NCBI GenBank assembly: GCA_012959805.1
Contig: DUCN01000110.1
Span: 1 to 64,000, forward strand
DNA length: 64,000 bases
Source of the DNA: Myxococcales bacterium
GTDB lineage: Bacteria > Myxococcota_A > UBA9160 > UBA4427
Direction of reading: 5' to 3'
Positions within the stretch are counted from its first letter, which is position 1, and each line of letters begins with the position of its first letter. Below the pieces are notes generated by a model. The model saw only the letters and a program-made list of their open reading frames with translations, did not search any database and was not told where the DNA came from. Shown here piece after piece: positions 1 through 8,255 of this stretch. Made by a program: the position numbers and the translations under genes.

Positions 1-297
1 AATTTGCCATTCGCCATCAAGCATAGCCTCGAGTCTTAATAAGCCGAGTGCTTCTAGCAGATCATGTAGGTTCCCGACATCTAAACCCGCAACCCTTGGA
101 AGCTGTCTTGTGGGCGTTGCAATTCTTACAAGCCTTTCAACAAAAATCTTGTTAACACCACTATCTTCAGGCTTGATATAAAAAAGTTCCAGCTCTTTCA
201 GATACGCCGTAAGATCTTTCTCCGGGTGCTCTAATAATCTAATAATATCTCTATCCCACCGGGCGAGTCGTGCACCATCCGTATTCTGCAGAGTCAT
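1..297 (-). CDS. Hypothetical protein, partial at left edge (downstream frame of a split gene)
   Basis: An open frame from ATG at 297 runs off the left edge, 99 codons without a stop. An AAGGA ribosome-binding sequence lies about 10 nt upstream of the ATG. The protein starts MTLQNTDGARLARWDRD and looks mainly helical. Codon use is rich in TTA, AGA, ATT and AAA, unlike the GC-rich genes that follow, which suggests acquired DNA. The same frame is open upstream of the ATG back to about 345 and overlaps the small frame at 312-467; the residues just before the ATG (VIWDLKDVTS) read like an internal strand, so 297 may not be the true start. I do not recognise the family; the combined product faintly resembles a STAS-like fold. 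Confidence 0.6.
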   Translation of the reverse strand, partial: MTLQNTDGARLARWDRDIIRLLEHPEKDLTAYLKELELFYIKPEDSGVNKIFVERLVRIATPTRQLPRVAGLDVGNLHDLLEALGLLRLEAMLDGEWQI

Positions 298-311
298 AGA
301 GGTGACGTCCT

Positions 312-467
312 TCAGGTCCCAGATGACTTTTTTATTGCATATTTTTCATCGAGTGACATTGATCGAGAAATGCTAAGCATCGCTCGATCACCCTCGTCTG
401 AGACATATTCACCATGAAACTTCACGAACAAAACACCTTCATCGAATAAAGCCTTATAGATAGTCAC
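312..467 (-). CDS. Small hypothetical frame ending at a slippery heptamer (upstream half of a split gene)
   Basis: GTG at 467 opens 51 codons (start VTIYKALFDEG) ending at TGA 312-314. An AAAAGG sequence lies 10 nt upstream; no ATG is available before the preceding in-frame stop near 502. The AT-rich codon use matches the frame at 1-297. Near the end the zero-frame codons ATA AAA AAG contain the classical -1 slip heptamer A AAA AAG (positions 327-333). A -1 slip there continues straight into the frame of the next gene and gives one coherent protein with the junction KKVIWDLKDV. Either the two frames are joined by programmed frameshifting, or the gene is broken, or one A was lost from the run in the assembly. 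Function unknown. Confidence 0.45.
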   Translation of the reverse strand: MTIYKALFDEGVLFVKFHGEYVSDEGDRAMLSISRSMSLDEKYAIKKSSGT

Positions 468-685
468 TTTAAAAAGACCTTTTCCTGAAGAGCGATCTGG
501 TCAACTCATTAATTATTAACGCCACACGCCGCAGGCGCAGCTTAAGGTTCTATCGCTGTTCGACTCTGCATTATATGTCCCATAGTGTGGCGATTATGAT
601 AATCGTGAAAAGGGTAGATCCCAAGCCTCGTCCCGATCTATGCACCAACGCGCGTTCGAGGTCGAAACCGGCGATCGCTAGCGGA

Positions 686-1783
686 TCAAAAATCTGCGGA
701 AAAACCCACCAACAGGCGGTAGTCGTCCGACTTCGGCCGATCGCCGCTGTTGTCGGCCACCGGCTTCTCGATCCGATCCCAGATGAAGGTGATATCGAGT
801 TCGACGGGACCCCAGATATCATTCGAGAGCTCGGTCTCGAAATGGTGACTCGTCTTATCCAGATCGGTGGTCACGATCTGAACTTTGTATCGGCTGTCGA
901 GCTCGATGGCCGAGGTGATGTCAATCTCGAGTTTACTTTCTACAACGGCCGCAAAGTCGTTATCGCTGTCGGGACCGTCGAAGAACTCGGTGTACTGATG
1001 GCCGCCACCGACCGACCCATCCCACTCCACCACGGCGCTATCCACGAACTGGTAACCCAGCGCAACTCCGGGGCTGAGTCGCATCTTGATGTTCTGGAAC
1101 TCGTCGCGAAAGTACTCGACTGTGGGGACCGTCAGAAAGGCTCGGCGGGTCAGATGGATGTCCAGTTTCGTCCCCGCACGGTGGTTGTTTGCATTCGTGT
1201 CTCCCTCCAGCTCGCTGTAGCCTCCGCGATAGTCGTTGATCCAACGCGTGAGTCCAGTTTCGCGTTTGATGCGAACGTCGCCAGAGACGTCGACCTGATC
1301 GGTGTTGCCGTCGCGCACGGATAAAGCCACGCCGACCTCACCCGACCAATAGCTGCTCTCTTCCTCGCCGCCCTCGGTGATGCTGACGATTTCGCTTCGC
1401 GCAAACTCGATGATCTCACCGCGACTCGTACGCACGCGAACCCTGTCTCCGCGCATTTCGGCGGTACCCGTCACCTCGCCGTGATCCAAGCGAAAGATGT
1501 GCAGAGACGGGAGGCGAATCGATTTCACTTTGCTCCACTTGAAATCGAGGTCGTCAAATCCGTCGCTGTCGAAGTACACCTTGCGGTCTCGCAGCCGGTC
1601 CAACTTGCCATACAGCGTCTCGCCGGTCTTGAGCGTGGTCTGGTCCATTTCGCCGGTGCCTGATTTAGGCGGTGCCCATTCGGACGGCTCTCGGGCCGGT
1701 TCGCTCTCGGCGAACGCCGGGCCCGCGATCAATGCGAGAGCGAGTGGAAACACGGCGAGGGTACGCACCTCGGCGATTTGCAT
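686..1783 (-). CDS. DUF481 family outer-membrane protein (YdiY-like)
   Basis: 365-residue exported protein with a signal peptide at 1-25 ending AFA. Residues about 45-140 form a small-barrel-like stretch with GETLYGKL and KVKSIRL strands. From about 145 to the end there are alternating beta strands, and the last residue is Phe, as in outer-membrane barrels. This layout matches DUF481 salt- or acid-induced outer-membrane proteins. ATG 1783 is preceded by AGGAGC at good spacing. It lies 86 bp from a second outer-membrane protein gene on the same strand. Substrate or physiological role cannot be read from sequence. Confidence 0.75.
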   Translation of the reverse strand: MQIAEVRTLAVFPLALALIAGPAFAESEPAREPSEWAPPKSGTGEMDQTTLKTGETLYGKLDRLRDRKVYFDSDGFDDLDFKWSKVKSIRLPSLHIFRLDHGEVTGTAEMRGDRVRVRTSRGEIIEFARSEIVSITEGGEEESSYWSGEVGVALSVRDGNTDQVDVSGDVRIKRETGLTRWINDYRGGYSELEGDTNANNHRAGTKLDIHLTRRAFLTVPTVEYFRDEFQNIKMRLSPGVALGYQFVDSAVVEWDGSVGGGHQYTEFFDGPDSDNDFAAVVESKLEIDITSAIELDSRYKVQIVTTDLDKTSHHFETELSNDIWGPVELDITFIWDRIEKPVADNSGDRPKSDDYRLLVGFSADF

Positions 1784-1869
1784 CTAGAAGCTCCTGAGCG
1801 AATGGAAGTTTGGGCGCCGGAGTCTATACGCAAAAAGCCCAATGGCACCTGCCATCGACGAACGTGCGA

Positions 1870-2844
1870 TTAGAATCCGAAATTGATCCTGAGCCCGCCG
1901 TAGCCGCTATTGTCGTAGTCGGACTTGGCAATTTTTTTACCGTACTCGTCTTCGAGCCGGAAGTCCCCGTCCACCGTCACTCCGCCGTAGCCCTCAAGAG
2001 ACAGGGTCTCGCTGAACGCATACGCCACGCTCAGGTTCACGACCTTGGCTTCTTCTTCACCGACACCGCCCTTGCCACGCTGGAATTCTTGATCCGGATC
2101 CGCACTGCCGCCGAGACTATTGTCGAGCCTGAATCGCTCGCGACGGAAGCCCCCGCCGATGCCGATTTTCCAGTTGTCTCCGAGCGCATAGCTGAGCCGA
2201 AACTCGCCGCCGCGCGAATTCCTGGCCTTAACGTCAAACGAGAGATTGTCGCTGATTCCCCAGGTGATGAGCGCGAATGGCTGGAATCTGGCGCTATCCT
2301 CGATCTGACTCGTGACCACGAGTCCCAGGGCGATGCTCAGCGTCTCGCTCCATTTGTAACGAACTCCCGCAACGCCGCCGCCCGTCAACGAATCGCCGAC
2401 ATCTGCTCCGGCTTCGACGGACAGCTGCAAGCTCGGCCCCCCGATCAGCGACCACTTTTCGTCCATTTTGTAGACAAAAATCGGATCGAAGCGGAACACG
2501 TGAATCGTGCCCCACGGATCCCTAAAATCACCGAAACCATCGAAGTTGTAACTCACGACGCGGTAGTCGCCCCCGACCGACATTGAGACCGAGTCTCCGA
2601 GCATCGTCTGTGACTTGAGGCCTCCGCCAATATCCCAGAAATCGAACTCAGGGTCCTGGGTGTCCGTGACGTCGAGGTCCGTTTCACCCTGGCCTTCGTA
2701 GCCGATCCAGCCCGTCGTCTTCCAGCCACCCTGATGGGAGTCGGCGCTGGCAGACAGCGCGAAGCCCAGGATGAGCCCCAGCATGAGGAGCCCGCTCACA
2801 GTCCTCTGCCCCCATCTTCGTGCGTTCTCGTTCGATCCATTCAT
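1870..2844 (-). CDS. Putative outer-membrane beta-barrel protein
   Basis: 324 residues from ATG 2844, chosen because CAAAGGAG precedes it and because this start places the signal peptide first (MNGSNENARRWG, then a hydrophobic core ending SASA). A longer reading from 2946 would only add non-secretory sequence. The mature part has many short amphipathic strands separated by turns rich in Gly and Asp, and ends GYGGLRINFGF with C-terminal Phe, the usual barrel-assembly signal. It resembles DUF6268-type barrels, but I cannot assign the family firmly. It is probably transcribed with the DUF481 gene just downstream (86 bp gap), suggesting a small outer-membrane operon. Confidence 0.65.
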   Translation of the reverse strand: MNGSNENARRWGQRTVSGLLMLGLILGFALSASADSHQGGWKTTGWIGYEGQGETDLDVTDTQDPEFDFWDIGGGLKSQTMLGDSVSMSVGGDYRVVSYNFDGFGDFRDPWGTIHVFRFDPIFVYKMDEKWSLIGGPSLQLSVEAGADVGDSLTGGGVAGVRYKWSETLSIALGLVVTSQIEDSARFQPFALITWGISDNLSFDVKARNSRGGEFRLSYALGDNWKIGIGGGFRRERFRLDNSLGGSADPDQEFQRGKGGVGEEEAKVVNLSVAYAFSETLSLEGYGGVTVDGDFRLEDEYGKKIAKSDYDNSGYGGLRINFGF

Positions 2845-3326
2845 CTCGCATACTCCTTTGTGAGTGGTAAACCACGCGACGCATCTACAGCCCGGCCGCA
2901 AACGGCGACGGAAGTCGGTGGAAATTGCCCATCGATCTGTTCGCACGAATGTAGGTCGTCAAAATATCACGGACAAGGACCGCTCTTCGCTAAGAGACCG
3001 TTTTGGGTTTCAACCTAAGCCGCTTTCTGGGCCAGGCACTCCTTCTTCCATCGTTCTTCGTTTGATCTTCCAGCTCTCGCTTGGCACCGCATACTACTAG
3101 GTGCTTGAATTCGTTGAGGTTTTCCAGAAGCACCCATTCAAGCGATGGACCCGTTCGCGCCAGGTTATATTCAAGTCATCTTGAGGATCTGTTTTCCGCA
3201 TAACACGAGACGCCGATTCACTTAGGAGGTCGCCAACCAACCGGCGGCAGAATGTGTCGCAAGAGTCCACATCGGAGGCCTCGAAGGCGACTCATGAAAC
3301 ACACCGTCTCCGAAAAGATTGATCCG
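2845..3326. other. Intergenic region without recognisable gene
   Basis: About 480 bp separate the start of the barrel gene from the end of the DUF3556 gene; both are on the minus strand. No reading frame here has a ribosome-binding site or a family motif. It must hold the promoter of the barrel gene at its left end, but no clear -35/-10 pair is visible. Confidence 0.5.
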
Positions 3327-5042
3327 CTAATCGTGCGAGTCGCGGGTGAACGCTTCGGCCATCGCCCCGGTCGGCCAGGCTTGATACTCGCGTAGAGGCG
3401 CGATCTCGGTTTCGCCTTGCTCGCGGAGGCCGGTCGCCGCATCGGCGATCTTCCAGGACATCGTTCGTCCGAAGAGCGGCTGTGATTCGACCATGATGAC
3501 TCGCAGTTCGCCCGGTTCGAAGCCGCATTGTTCCTGAATCGCTTCGAGTAGCTGCATGTCGTTGAGGTGCCCATCTCCGAAATTCCAGCCGAGCGCGAGC
3601 CCGGCGACAACTTCGCCCTCCATCCATTCGTAATCGTCGACATCACCGGCATCGCCGAGTGCGAGGGGAATCGTCCCGTGGAGGACTTTCCCCTGCAAAT
3701 GCATCAGACGGATCGACGGCATCATCATCATGGCCGTATCGACGGCCTCGCTGTCGTCGAGCATGCCTTCGAGCTGTTCGCGCATCGTCACCGCGGCCTT
3801 GGTCAACTTATTCAGCTTCTTCTGTGATTCCCCGCGAAAGAACCAGACCGAGTAGGCCCAATTGCCGGCGTAATAGCGCATGGCCATAAGAAACGAGACG
3901 TGTTTCGGAACGAAATTTCCGTAGAGGGGAATCGCGATGAGAAAGACGGCGAGGAATCCCGCGAGTAGCGGCACTTCGGCGATCGCGAGGACGCTGGTGT
4001 CGGGATTGAATCCGAAAAGGAAGATGCCGCCGTAGATCATGATGATGTTCCATTCGACCGGCATGCCGCTTGGATTATTGAGAGCGATGAAGCCGTGGAA
4101 ACCAGTCATCACTAAAAGCACGGCGGCCGTAAAGATCGCGCTCTCGCTCGAGAGCAACGCGAAGGGAATGGACATTTCAACGACCGTGCCCATATGAGCC
4201 ATCCACGTGGCCATTTTAGAGGGCCGCAAGTCATCGGGGAACGAGACGAAGAGGCGCTTTTTCAGCCAGGCCGGAAAAAAGGGGCCCTGGTTCATCATGA
4301 CCATGATGACGCTCGGGAAATGATGATTGAGTTTCGAAGTCGCGGCCCAGAACCAGATGAAGCACCAAACGATCATCGACCCGGCGATCCAGACCTCAGC
4401 CGCGGCGCCGGCGCCGCGACCGAAAGTCATGCAGGCGAGCACGATCCAGAAATGCTCAGCCCGCGCGGCCAGAAAAAGCGTCTTGTCGAGAATGCCTAAC
4501 AGGGGAATCAATATGAAGGACGGAAGCAGCAGCTCGAAGCTCAGTTCTGGAGCGACGAGTGCGCGCAACAACAGGAACATGTTCGCCGCGTAGAGAGCGA
4601 CGTCGAGCCAGGTCCGACGGATCCCGCCGACGATGGGCAATCCGGGAAAGAGCGGGAGTTTCGTCGTACCCGGCCGAAGGAAATGGAGGAATCCAGCCAT
4701 CGGCGGCCAGAATCGGGCGTTCATCGGGCCGGAGGAGCAGCCAAGGCCAGACGATTCGTAGAAGAGCGCCCAGAGAATTGCCTTCTGAAAGGCGATGGCC
4801 GAGAACGCCCACTTACCGATCGAAAGAAAGCCGGGATACGGATCCGAGAATGAACAGAAGAAGGCCCAACCCCCGAAAAAGATCAGCCCGTATTTGACCC
4901 AGTAGAGGACGACGACCGAGAACGGTGTCGCCGTGATCTGCAGCGCCCACATGCGGCAGACCAGTCGCATCCGTTCCGGAAAGGGCTTCGCAAGCACTTC
5001 ATTCAAGGGATAAGGAGGTAGATCAGAATCGGCGATTGGCAT
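3327..5042 (-). CDS. DUF3556 family multi-spanning membrane protein
   Basis: 571 residues. The opening (DLPPYPLNEVLAKPFPERMR) matches the start typical of DUF3556 proteins, known mainly from mycobacteria and related actinobacteria and about this length. There are roughly ten hydrophobic segments between residues 35 and 400. The last 170 residues are soluble and include MMMMPSIRLMHLQGKVLHG and WNFGDGHLNDMQLLEAIQ, presumably facing the cytoplasm. The family has no established function. The nearest neighbours are a decayed SDR gene and a Ddn-type nitroreductase, so there is no clear operon partner. Confidence 0.8.
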   Translation of the reverse strand: MPIADSDLPPYPLNEVLAKPFPERMRLVCRMWALQITATPFSVVVLYWVKYGLIFFGGWAFFCSFSDPYPGFLSIGKWAFSAIAFQKAILWALFYESSGLGCSSGPMNARFWPPMAGFLHFLRPGTTKLPLFPGLPIVGGIRRTWLDVALYAANMFLLLRALVAPELSFELLLPSFILIPLLGILDKTLFLAARAEHFWIVLACMTFGRGAGAAAEVWIAGSMIVWCFIWFWAATSKLNHHFPSVIMVMMNQGPFFPAWLKKRLFVSFPDDLRPSKMATWMAHMGTVVEMSIPFALLSSESAIFTAAVLLVMTGFHGFIALNNPSGMPVEWNIIMIYGGIFLFGFNPDTSVLAIAEVPLLAGFLAVFLIAIPLYGNFVPKHVSFLMAMRYYAGNWAYSVWFFRGESQKKLNKLTKAAVTMREQLEGMLDDSEAVDTAMMMMPSIRLMHLQGKVLHGTIPLALGDAGDVDDYEWMEGEVVAGLALGWNFGDGHLNDMQLLEAIQEQCGFEPGELRVIMVESQPLFGRTMSWKIADAATGLREQGETEIAPLREYQAWPTGAMAEAFTRDSHD

Positions 5043-5140
5043 GCATTTCTCTAATTGGTTGAAGTGAACGTTAGCCTCGAAGTGCGATCATGATTCTCCA
5101 TCTAGATTCGGAAGCCTTACGAAGCGAGATTCTGGACCCA

Positions 5141-5782
5141 TTAGAGCACGGTCCCATCCGGGTCCTTAAAGCAGACGAAGCGCGAACTCGGGCGGTCGTT
5201 CCAGAGAACCGTTGCGGGCGAGCCGATGATTTCGACGCCGCTTGCCCGAAGCTCTTCGGGGTCGGCGTCGAGGTCCGAGGGGTAGAGCGCGATTCGCGCG
5301 GTGCCGAGAGGGTTCAGTTCCGAATACGGGGCGGCCGCCGAGTAGGCAAAGTAGGGAGGGATCCCGACCAGCGCCGCGGTCGAGGACATATTGACGATCG
5401 AGCCGCCGCCGCTGCCGACCATGGCGGGCAGTGCGTAGCGACAGCCAAAATAGGTGCCATCGAGATGGACCGCGAGGGTTCGACGCCAGATGTCCGTCGT
5501 GGTCTCTTCAATGTTCGCAATGATGGCGATCCCCGCATTTTGACGAGTACGTCGAGACCCCCGTAGCGATCCATCACGTGATCGACGAGCGCGGACCAAC
5601 CCTCCTCTTGCGAAACGTCCTGGTGAATGAACTCGGCGAAAAGCCCATGGGCGACTTCCTTTCCCCGTGCTTCGTTGAGATCCGTGAGAATGACGGTCGC
5701 GCCTTCGGCCGCGAGCATCGGCTTCCCCCAGACCGGACGCAGCCCCGGTGACAATCGCAACCTTCCCCTGTACTCGACCCAT
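5141..5782 (-). pseudogene. Chimeric remnant: short-chain dehydrogenase fused to the tail of a VOC/glyoxalase gene
   Basis: The frame opens GRVQGKVAIVTGAASGLGE, a perfect SDR cofactor motif. It then shifts: the continuation KPMLAAEGATVILTDLN to GGLDVLV lies in another frame (about 5735-5540), after which the first frame resumes at NAGIAIIANIEETT and GGSIVNMSS. Both shifts sit at homopolymers (GGGGG and AAAA). After YFAYSAA the SDR stops abruptly, losing the YxxxK region, and the frame runs into ALYPSDLDADPEELRASGVE and FKDPDGTVL, the C-terminal half of a VOC protein. A deletion therefore joined two genes. Homopolymer errors could explain the frameshifts but not the fusion. Confidence 0.75.
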
Positions 5783-5916
5783 TTCGTGTCCAATCCGTTC
5801 GTCGGACCATACCTCGCAAAGTGGTCACGGCGTCCAATATTTCTAGCTCAGGAACCGTGACCCTCGAAGCTCCCACGTCCATCACCCCCGAGTCCGCCTC
5901 GCGGACTCATGCGTTG

Positions 5917-6336
5917 TCAAGATTCTTTGCGGTGAAGGATCACGACCGGAATACTTCGAGTGGTCTTTGCCGCGTAGCCGGCATATTGGGGATTGTAATC
6001 GAGGAGCATCGGCCAGAGCCGATCGTACTCACGGCCACTCGCCACGACCGCTTCGACGTCCCAGCCATCGCGTCCGACCTTGATCTGGGCATTGGGAGAG
6101 GCTTCCAGGTTAAGCCACCAGGCGGGGTGTCGATCGGCGCCGTTATTCGAAGCCACGATGACACAATCGTCTCCGTCGCGTAGGTAAGAAAGAGGCGTCG
6201 TACGAGGCGCGCCGCTCTTCCGACCGGTTGTGGTCAAAAGCAACATGGGTCGACCCACCAATTGGGCGCCGACGCGTCCATTCGTCGCTCGATAGACGGC
6301 GCGATGAAGATTGCCAAACCAATGCCAAGAAGCCAT
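5917..6336 (-). CDS. Ddn-type nitroreductase / deazaflavin (F420)-dependent oxidoreductase
   Basis: 139 residues, the usual length of the split-barrel family PF04075. Recognisable features are LLLTTTGRKSGAPRTTPL (residues ~32-49), VASNNGADRHPAWWLNL and a closing segment MLLDYNPQYAGYAAKTTR. In mycobacteria relatives bind F420 and reduce quinones or nitro compounds in the cytoplasm; here the cofactor is inferred from the family, and no F420 biosynthesis gene is in the window. ATG 6336 is preceded by an AAGG-type site. It is followed on the same strand by the decayed SDR gene. Confidence 0.8.
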   Translation of the reverse strand: MASWHWFGNLHRAVYRATNGRVGAQLVGRPMLLLTTTGRKSGAPRTTPLSYLRDGDDCVIVASNNGADRHPAWWLNLEASPNAQIKVGRDGWDVEAVVASGREYDRLWPMLLDYNPQYAGYAAKTTRSIPVVILHRKES

Positions 6337-6658
6337 GGAAGGCGACCTTAGCCTCCCGACGATCCAGCGCCCACTGTGCGCCTCCCGACCACCCCATCCC
6401 TGCGCCCCTCGTTAGTTTCGACGGCCGCGCCGCTCGCGCTTGGCTCGACGGTCACGGTGGCCACAGAGACCCGAACGATCACGTCACCGACGTTGCCAAA
6501 GCCTCCAAGCGTCTCGCACGAATTCCGCATTGGTCTGGACGCCGACACCCCTCTGTGGCTGTAGTGAGACTCGGGGCTGGATCGGCGGCGGCACGGCCCG
6601 TCTGGGGCCGGTGACGTGAGGCTGTGCGTTTTTGCGTGGCAGAGAAGGAGTAAACGAA
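6337..6658. other. Intergenic region without recognisable gene
   Basis: This 320 bp stretch separates the divergently oriented nitroreductase gene and the exported-protein remnant at 6659. Frames on both strands are open but low in information and lack ribosome-binding sites. A GC-rich hairpin (CGGCCC...GGGCCG type) lies near 6595-6615, 30-40 nt before the ribosome-binding site of the remnant. Confidence 0.4.
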
Positions 6659-6974
6659 ATGGGTAAGACGATTCGCAGAAGCCGCCTGAGACGACTTCGA
6701 GCAAATGTCATTTGGATGCTGGTAGCGCTGTTATTCGCAGAATTCACGTTGGGGAGGACAGCCATCGCGGGCGAACCCTCCGACCACACACCCATCGGCG
6801 TGATCGGAGATCACACGCAGCGCAACCGCCTTGAACGATCTCTTCGCCAGAGACCACCCTAAGATCCATGCGCATGTCGGTCTGAGCTTTCCGACCGGGT
6901 CTATCTCCGAAAAGAACAATAATCCGATGTCGGGCGGCGGGGCCTCCGCGTCTGGGCGAAGCCCGCTAGGCTAG
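6659..6974 (+). pseudogene. Remnant of an exported transporter-like protein
   Basis: A strong AAGGAG (6645-6650) precedes ATG 6659, which opens an N-terminal arginine-rich signal sequence (MGKTIRRSRLRRLRANVIW, then a hydrophobic core ending TAIAGEPS) and the words IGVIGDHT. The frame then derails and stops. One frame over, the words HAHVGLSFPTGSISEKNNN appear, ending at TAG 6972. Both pieces match a family of exported proteins with an N-terminal GVMGDH motif and an internal GLSxPTGSI motif normally some 100 or more residues apart. A large internal deletion plus a frameshift is the simplest explanation. The intact promoter-proximal part suggests recent decay. Confidence 0.6.
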
Positions 6975-7005
6975 CGAGCCCATCCAAGACAAGAAAATTC
7001 TTCCA

Positions 7006-8238
7006 TTGAACTCTCGCCAATTCTATCTGCTCGGCTCCGGTAGCTGGTTTTTCGCTTTCGGAATGCAGGGCGTGCTCTTCGCCTGGTTGGTAACGATGGT
7101 GCTCGAGGAGTCACCGGCCAACGTCGGCTTCGCGCAGATCGCCCTACTGCTGCCGAGCACGCTTCTCCTGCTGCTGGGAGGAAGTCTCGCCGATCAGTAC
7201 GGCACCCGGCGATTGCTGCTGATTTCACAATCGCTTTCCGCCATCGCCCCCCTCTTCCTCATCGGTGTGCTCGCCTTCGGCACGCTCAGCTATCCAGTCA
7301 TGCTCGGCTATGCCGTCATGATGGGGTGCGCACAAGCTTTCGTGACGCCGGCCCGCGATGGCCTCCTCAGCGAAGTCGCCGGCGCGCAGGTCCAGCGAAC
7401 CGTCGCGCAGGCCATGCTGATGCAATTCGGCGGGCAGATACTCGGCTTTGCGCTCGCCGGCTTCGCAGACACTCTAGGCCCGACCCTGGTGATCTTCTTC
7501 CAACTAAGCGCACTCATGCTCGGCGTTTTCGCATTCCGTCGCGTCCTCGTCCGCCCGCGCCCCACCACCCGGCGGCAGCGCTCCCTGGTCGGTGAAATCA
7601 CGACTTCCATCATCGATGGGGGACGCAGCGTGTTGCGATCCGCGCCGATGCGAATCGTGATGCTTCAGAACGTGGCAATGGGAACCTTCTTCATGGGCTC
7701 CTATATCGTGACCTTTCCGATCCTGATCCGCGAAGTCTACGGTGGCGACTCTTCGGATCTGGCACTGCTCAACATCACGAATTCCATCGGACTTGTGACG
7801 ACGATCTTTCTCCTCTTGCGTTTCGGCGACGTGCATCGACAGGGCCGAGCTTTGCTGATTACGCAGGGAATCGGTTGTGTGATGCTTGGAGCCCCGGGAA
7901 TTTTTTATGGTTTCCCAGCGCTGCTGGCTTTGATCTTTTGTTGGGGCGCTTGTGGCGGCATCGCGATGAGCATGTCGCGAACCATCATGCAGGAAAATGC
8001 GCCGCCGGATCAGCGCGGACGGGTCATGGCCTTCTACAGCTTTTCCTTCATGGGCTCGGGGCCCCTCGGAGCCCTCTTGAGCGCATTCCTCGTAACGAAC
8101 TACGGACCCGAGAGCGCTCTTTTGATTTCGTCTTCGGCCATGTTTGCCATCATCACCTGCATTGCGGTGATGTCGAAGCTATGGCAGCTCGATGCAACGC
8201 CCGATCCGACTGCCCAGCCGAACCCACTACCCAACTAA
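7006..8238 (+). CDS. MFS transporter
   Basis: 410 residues with 11-12 hydrophobic segments, typical of the major facilitator superfamily. The loop after the second helix reads GGSLADQYGTRRLLL, the MFS motif A. The second half begins after RQRSLVGEITTSI, with a long middle loop and NVAMGTFFMGSYIVTFP. It resembles EntS/enterobactin-exporter-like members, but the substrate is unknown. The start is TTG 7006 with only a weak upstream site, so the N-terminus is uncertain by a few residues. The downstream DUF885 gene follows after 17 bp and is probably co-transcribed. Confidence 0.75.
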   Translation: MNSRQFYLLGSGSWFFAFGMQGVLFAWLVTMVLEESPANVGFAQIALLLPSTLLLLLGGSLADQYGTRRLLLISQSLSAIAPLFLIGVLAFGTLSYPVMLGYAVMMGCAQAFVTPARDGLLSEVAGAQVQRTVAQAMLMQFGGQILGFALAGFADTLGPTLVIFFQLSALMLGVFAFRRVLVRPRPTTRRQRSLVGEITTSIIDGGRSVLRSAPMRIVMLQNVAMGTFFMGSYIVTFPILIREVYGGDSSDLALLNITNSIGLVTTIFLLLRFGDVHRQGRALLITQGIGCVMLGAPGIFYGFPALLALIFCWGACGGIAMSMSRTIMQENAPPDQRGRVMAFYSFSFMGSGPLGALLSAFLVTNYGPESALLISSSAMFAIITCIAVMSKLWQLDATPDPTAQPNPLPN

Positions 8239-8255
8239 TACGCCAGGGAGTTCCC

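Noticed and set aside
575-1324. 249-codon plus-strand frame
   Set aside because: It lies antisense to the DUF481 gene, has no ribosome-binding site and no family words; GC-rich antisense frames are often open by chance.
1810-2586. 258-codon plus-strand frame
   Set aside because: Antisense shadow of the outer-membrane barrel gene, which has a signal peptide, ribosome-binding site and C-terminal Phe.
7875-8255. 127-codon N-terminal extension of the DUF885 gene
   Set aside because: It overlaps the MFS coding sequence in another frame; GTG 8256 has a good site and precedes a membrane anchor.
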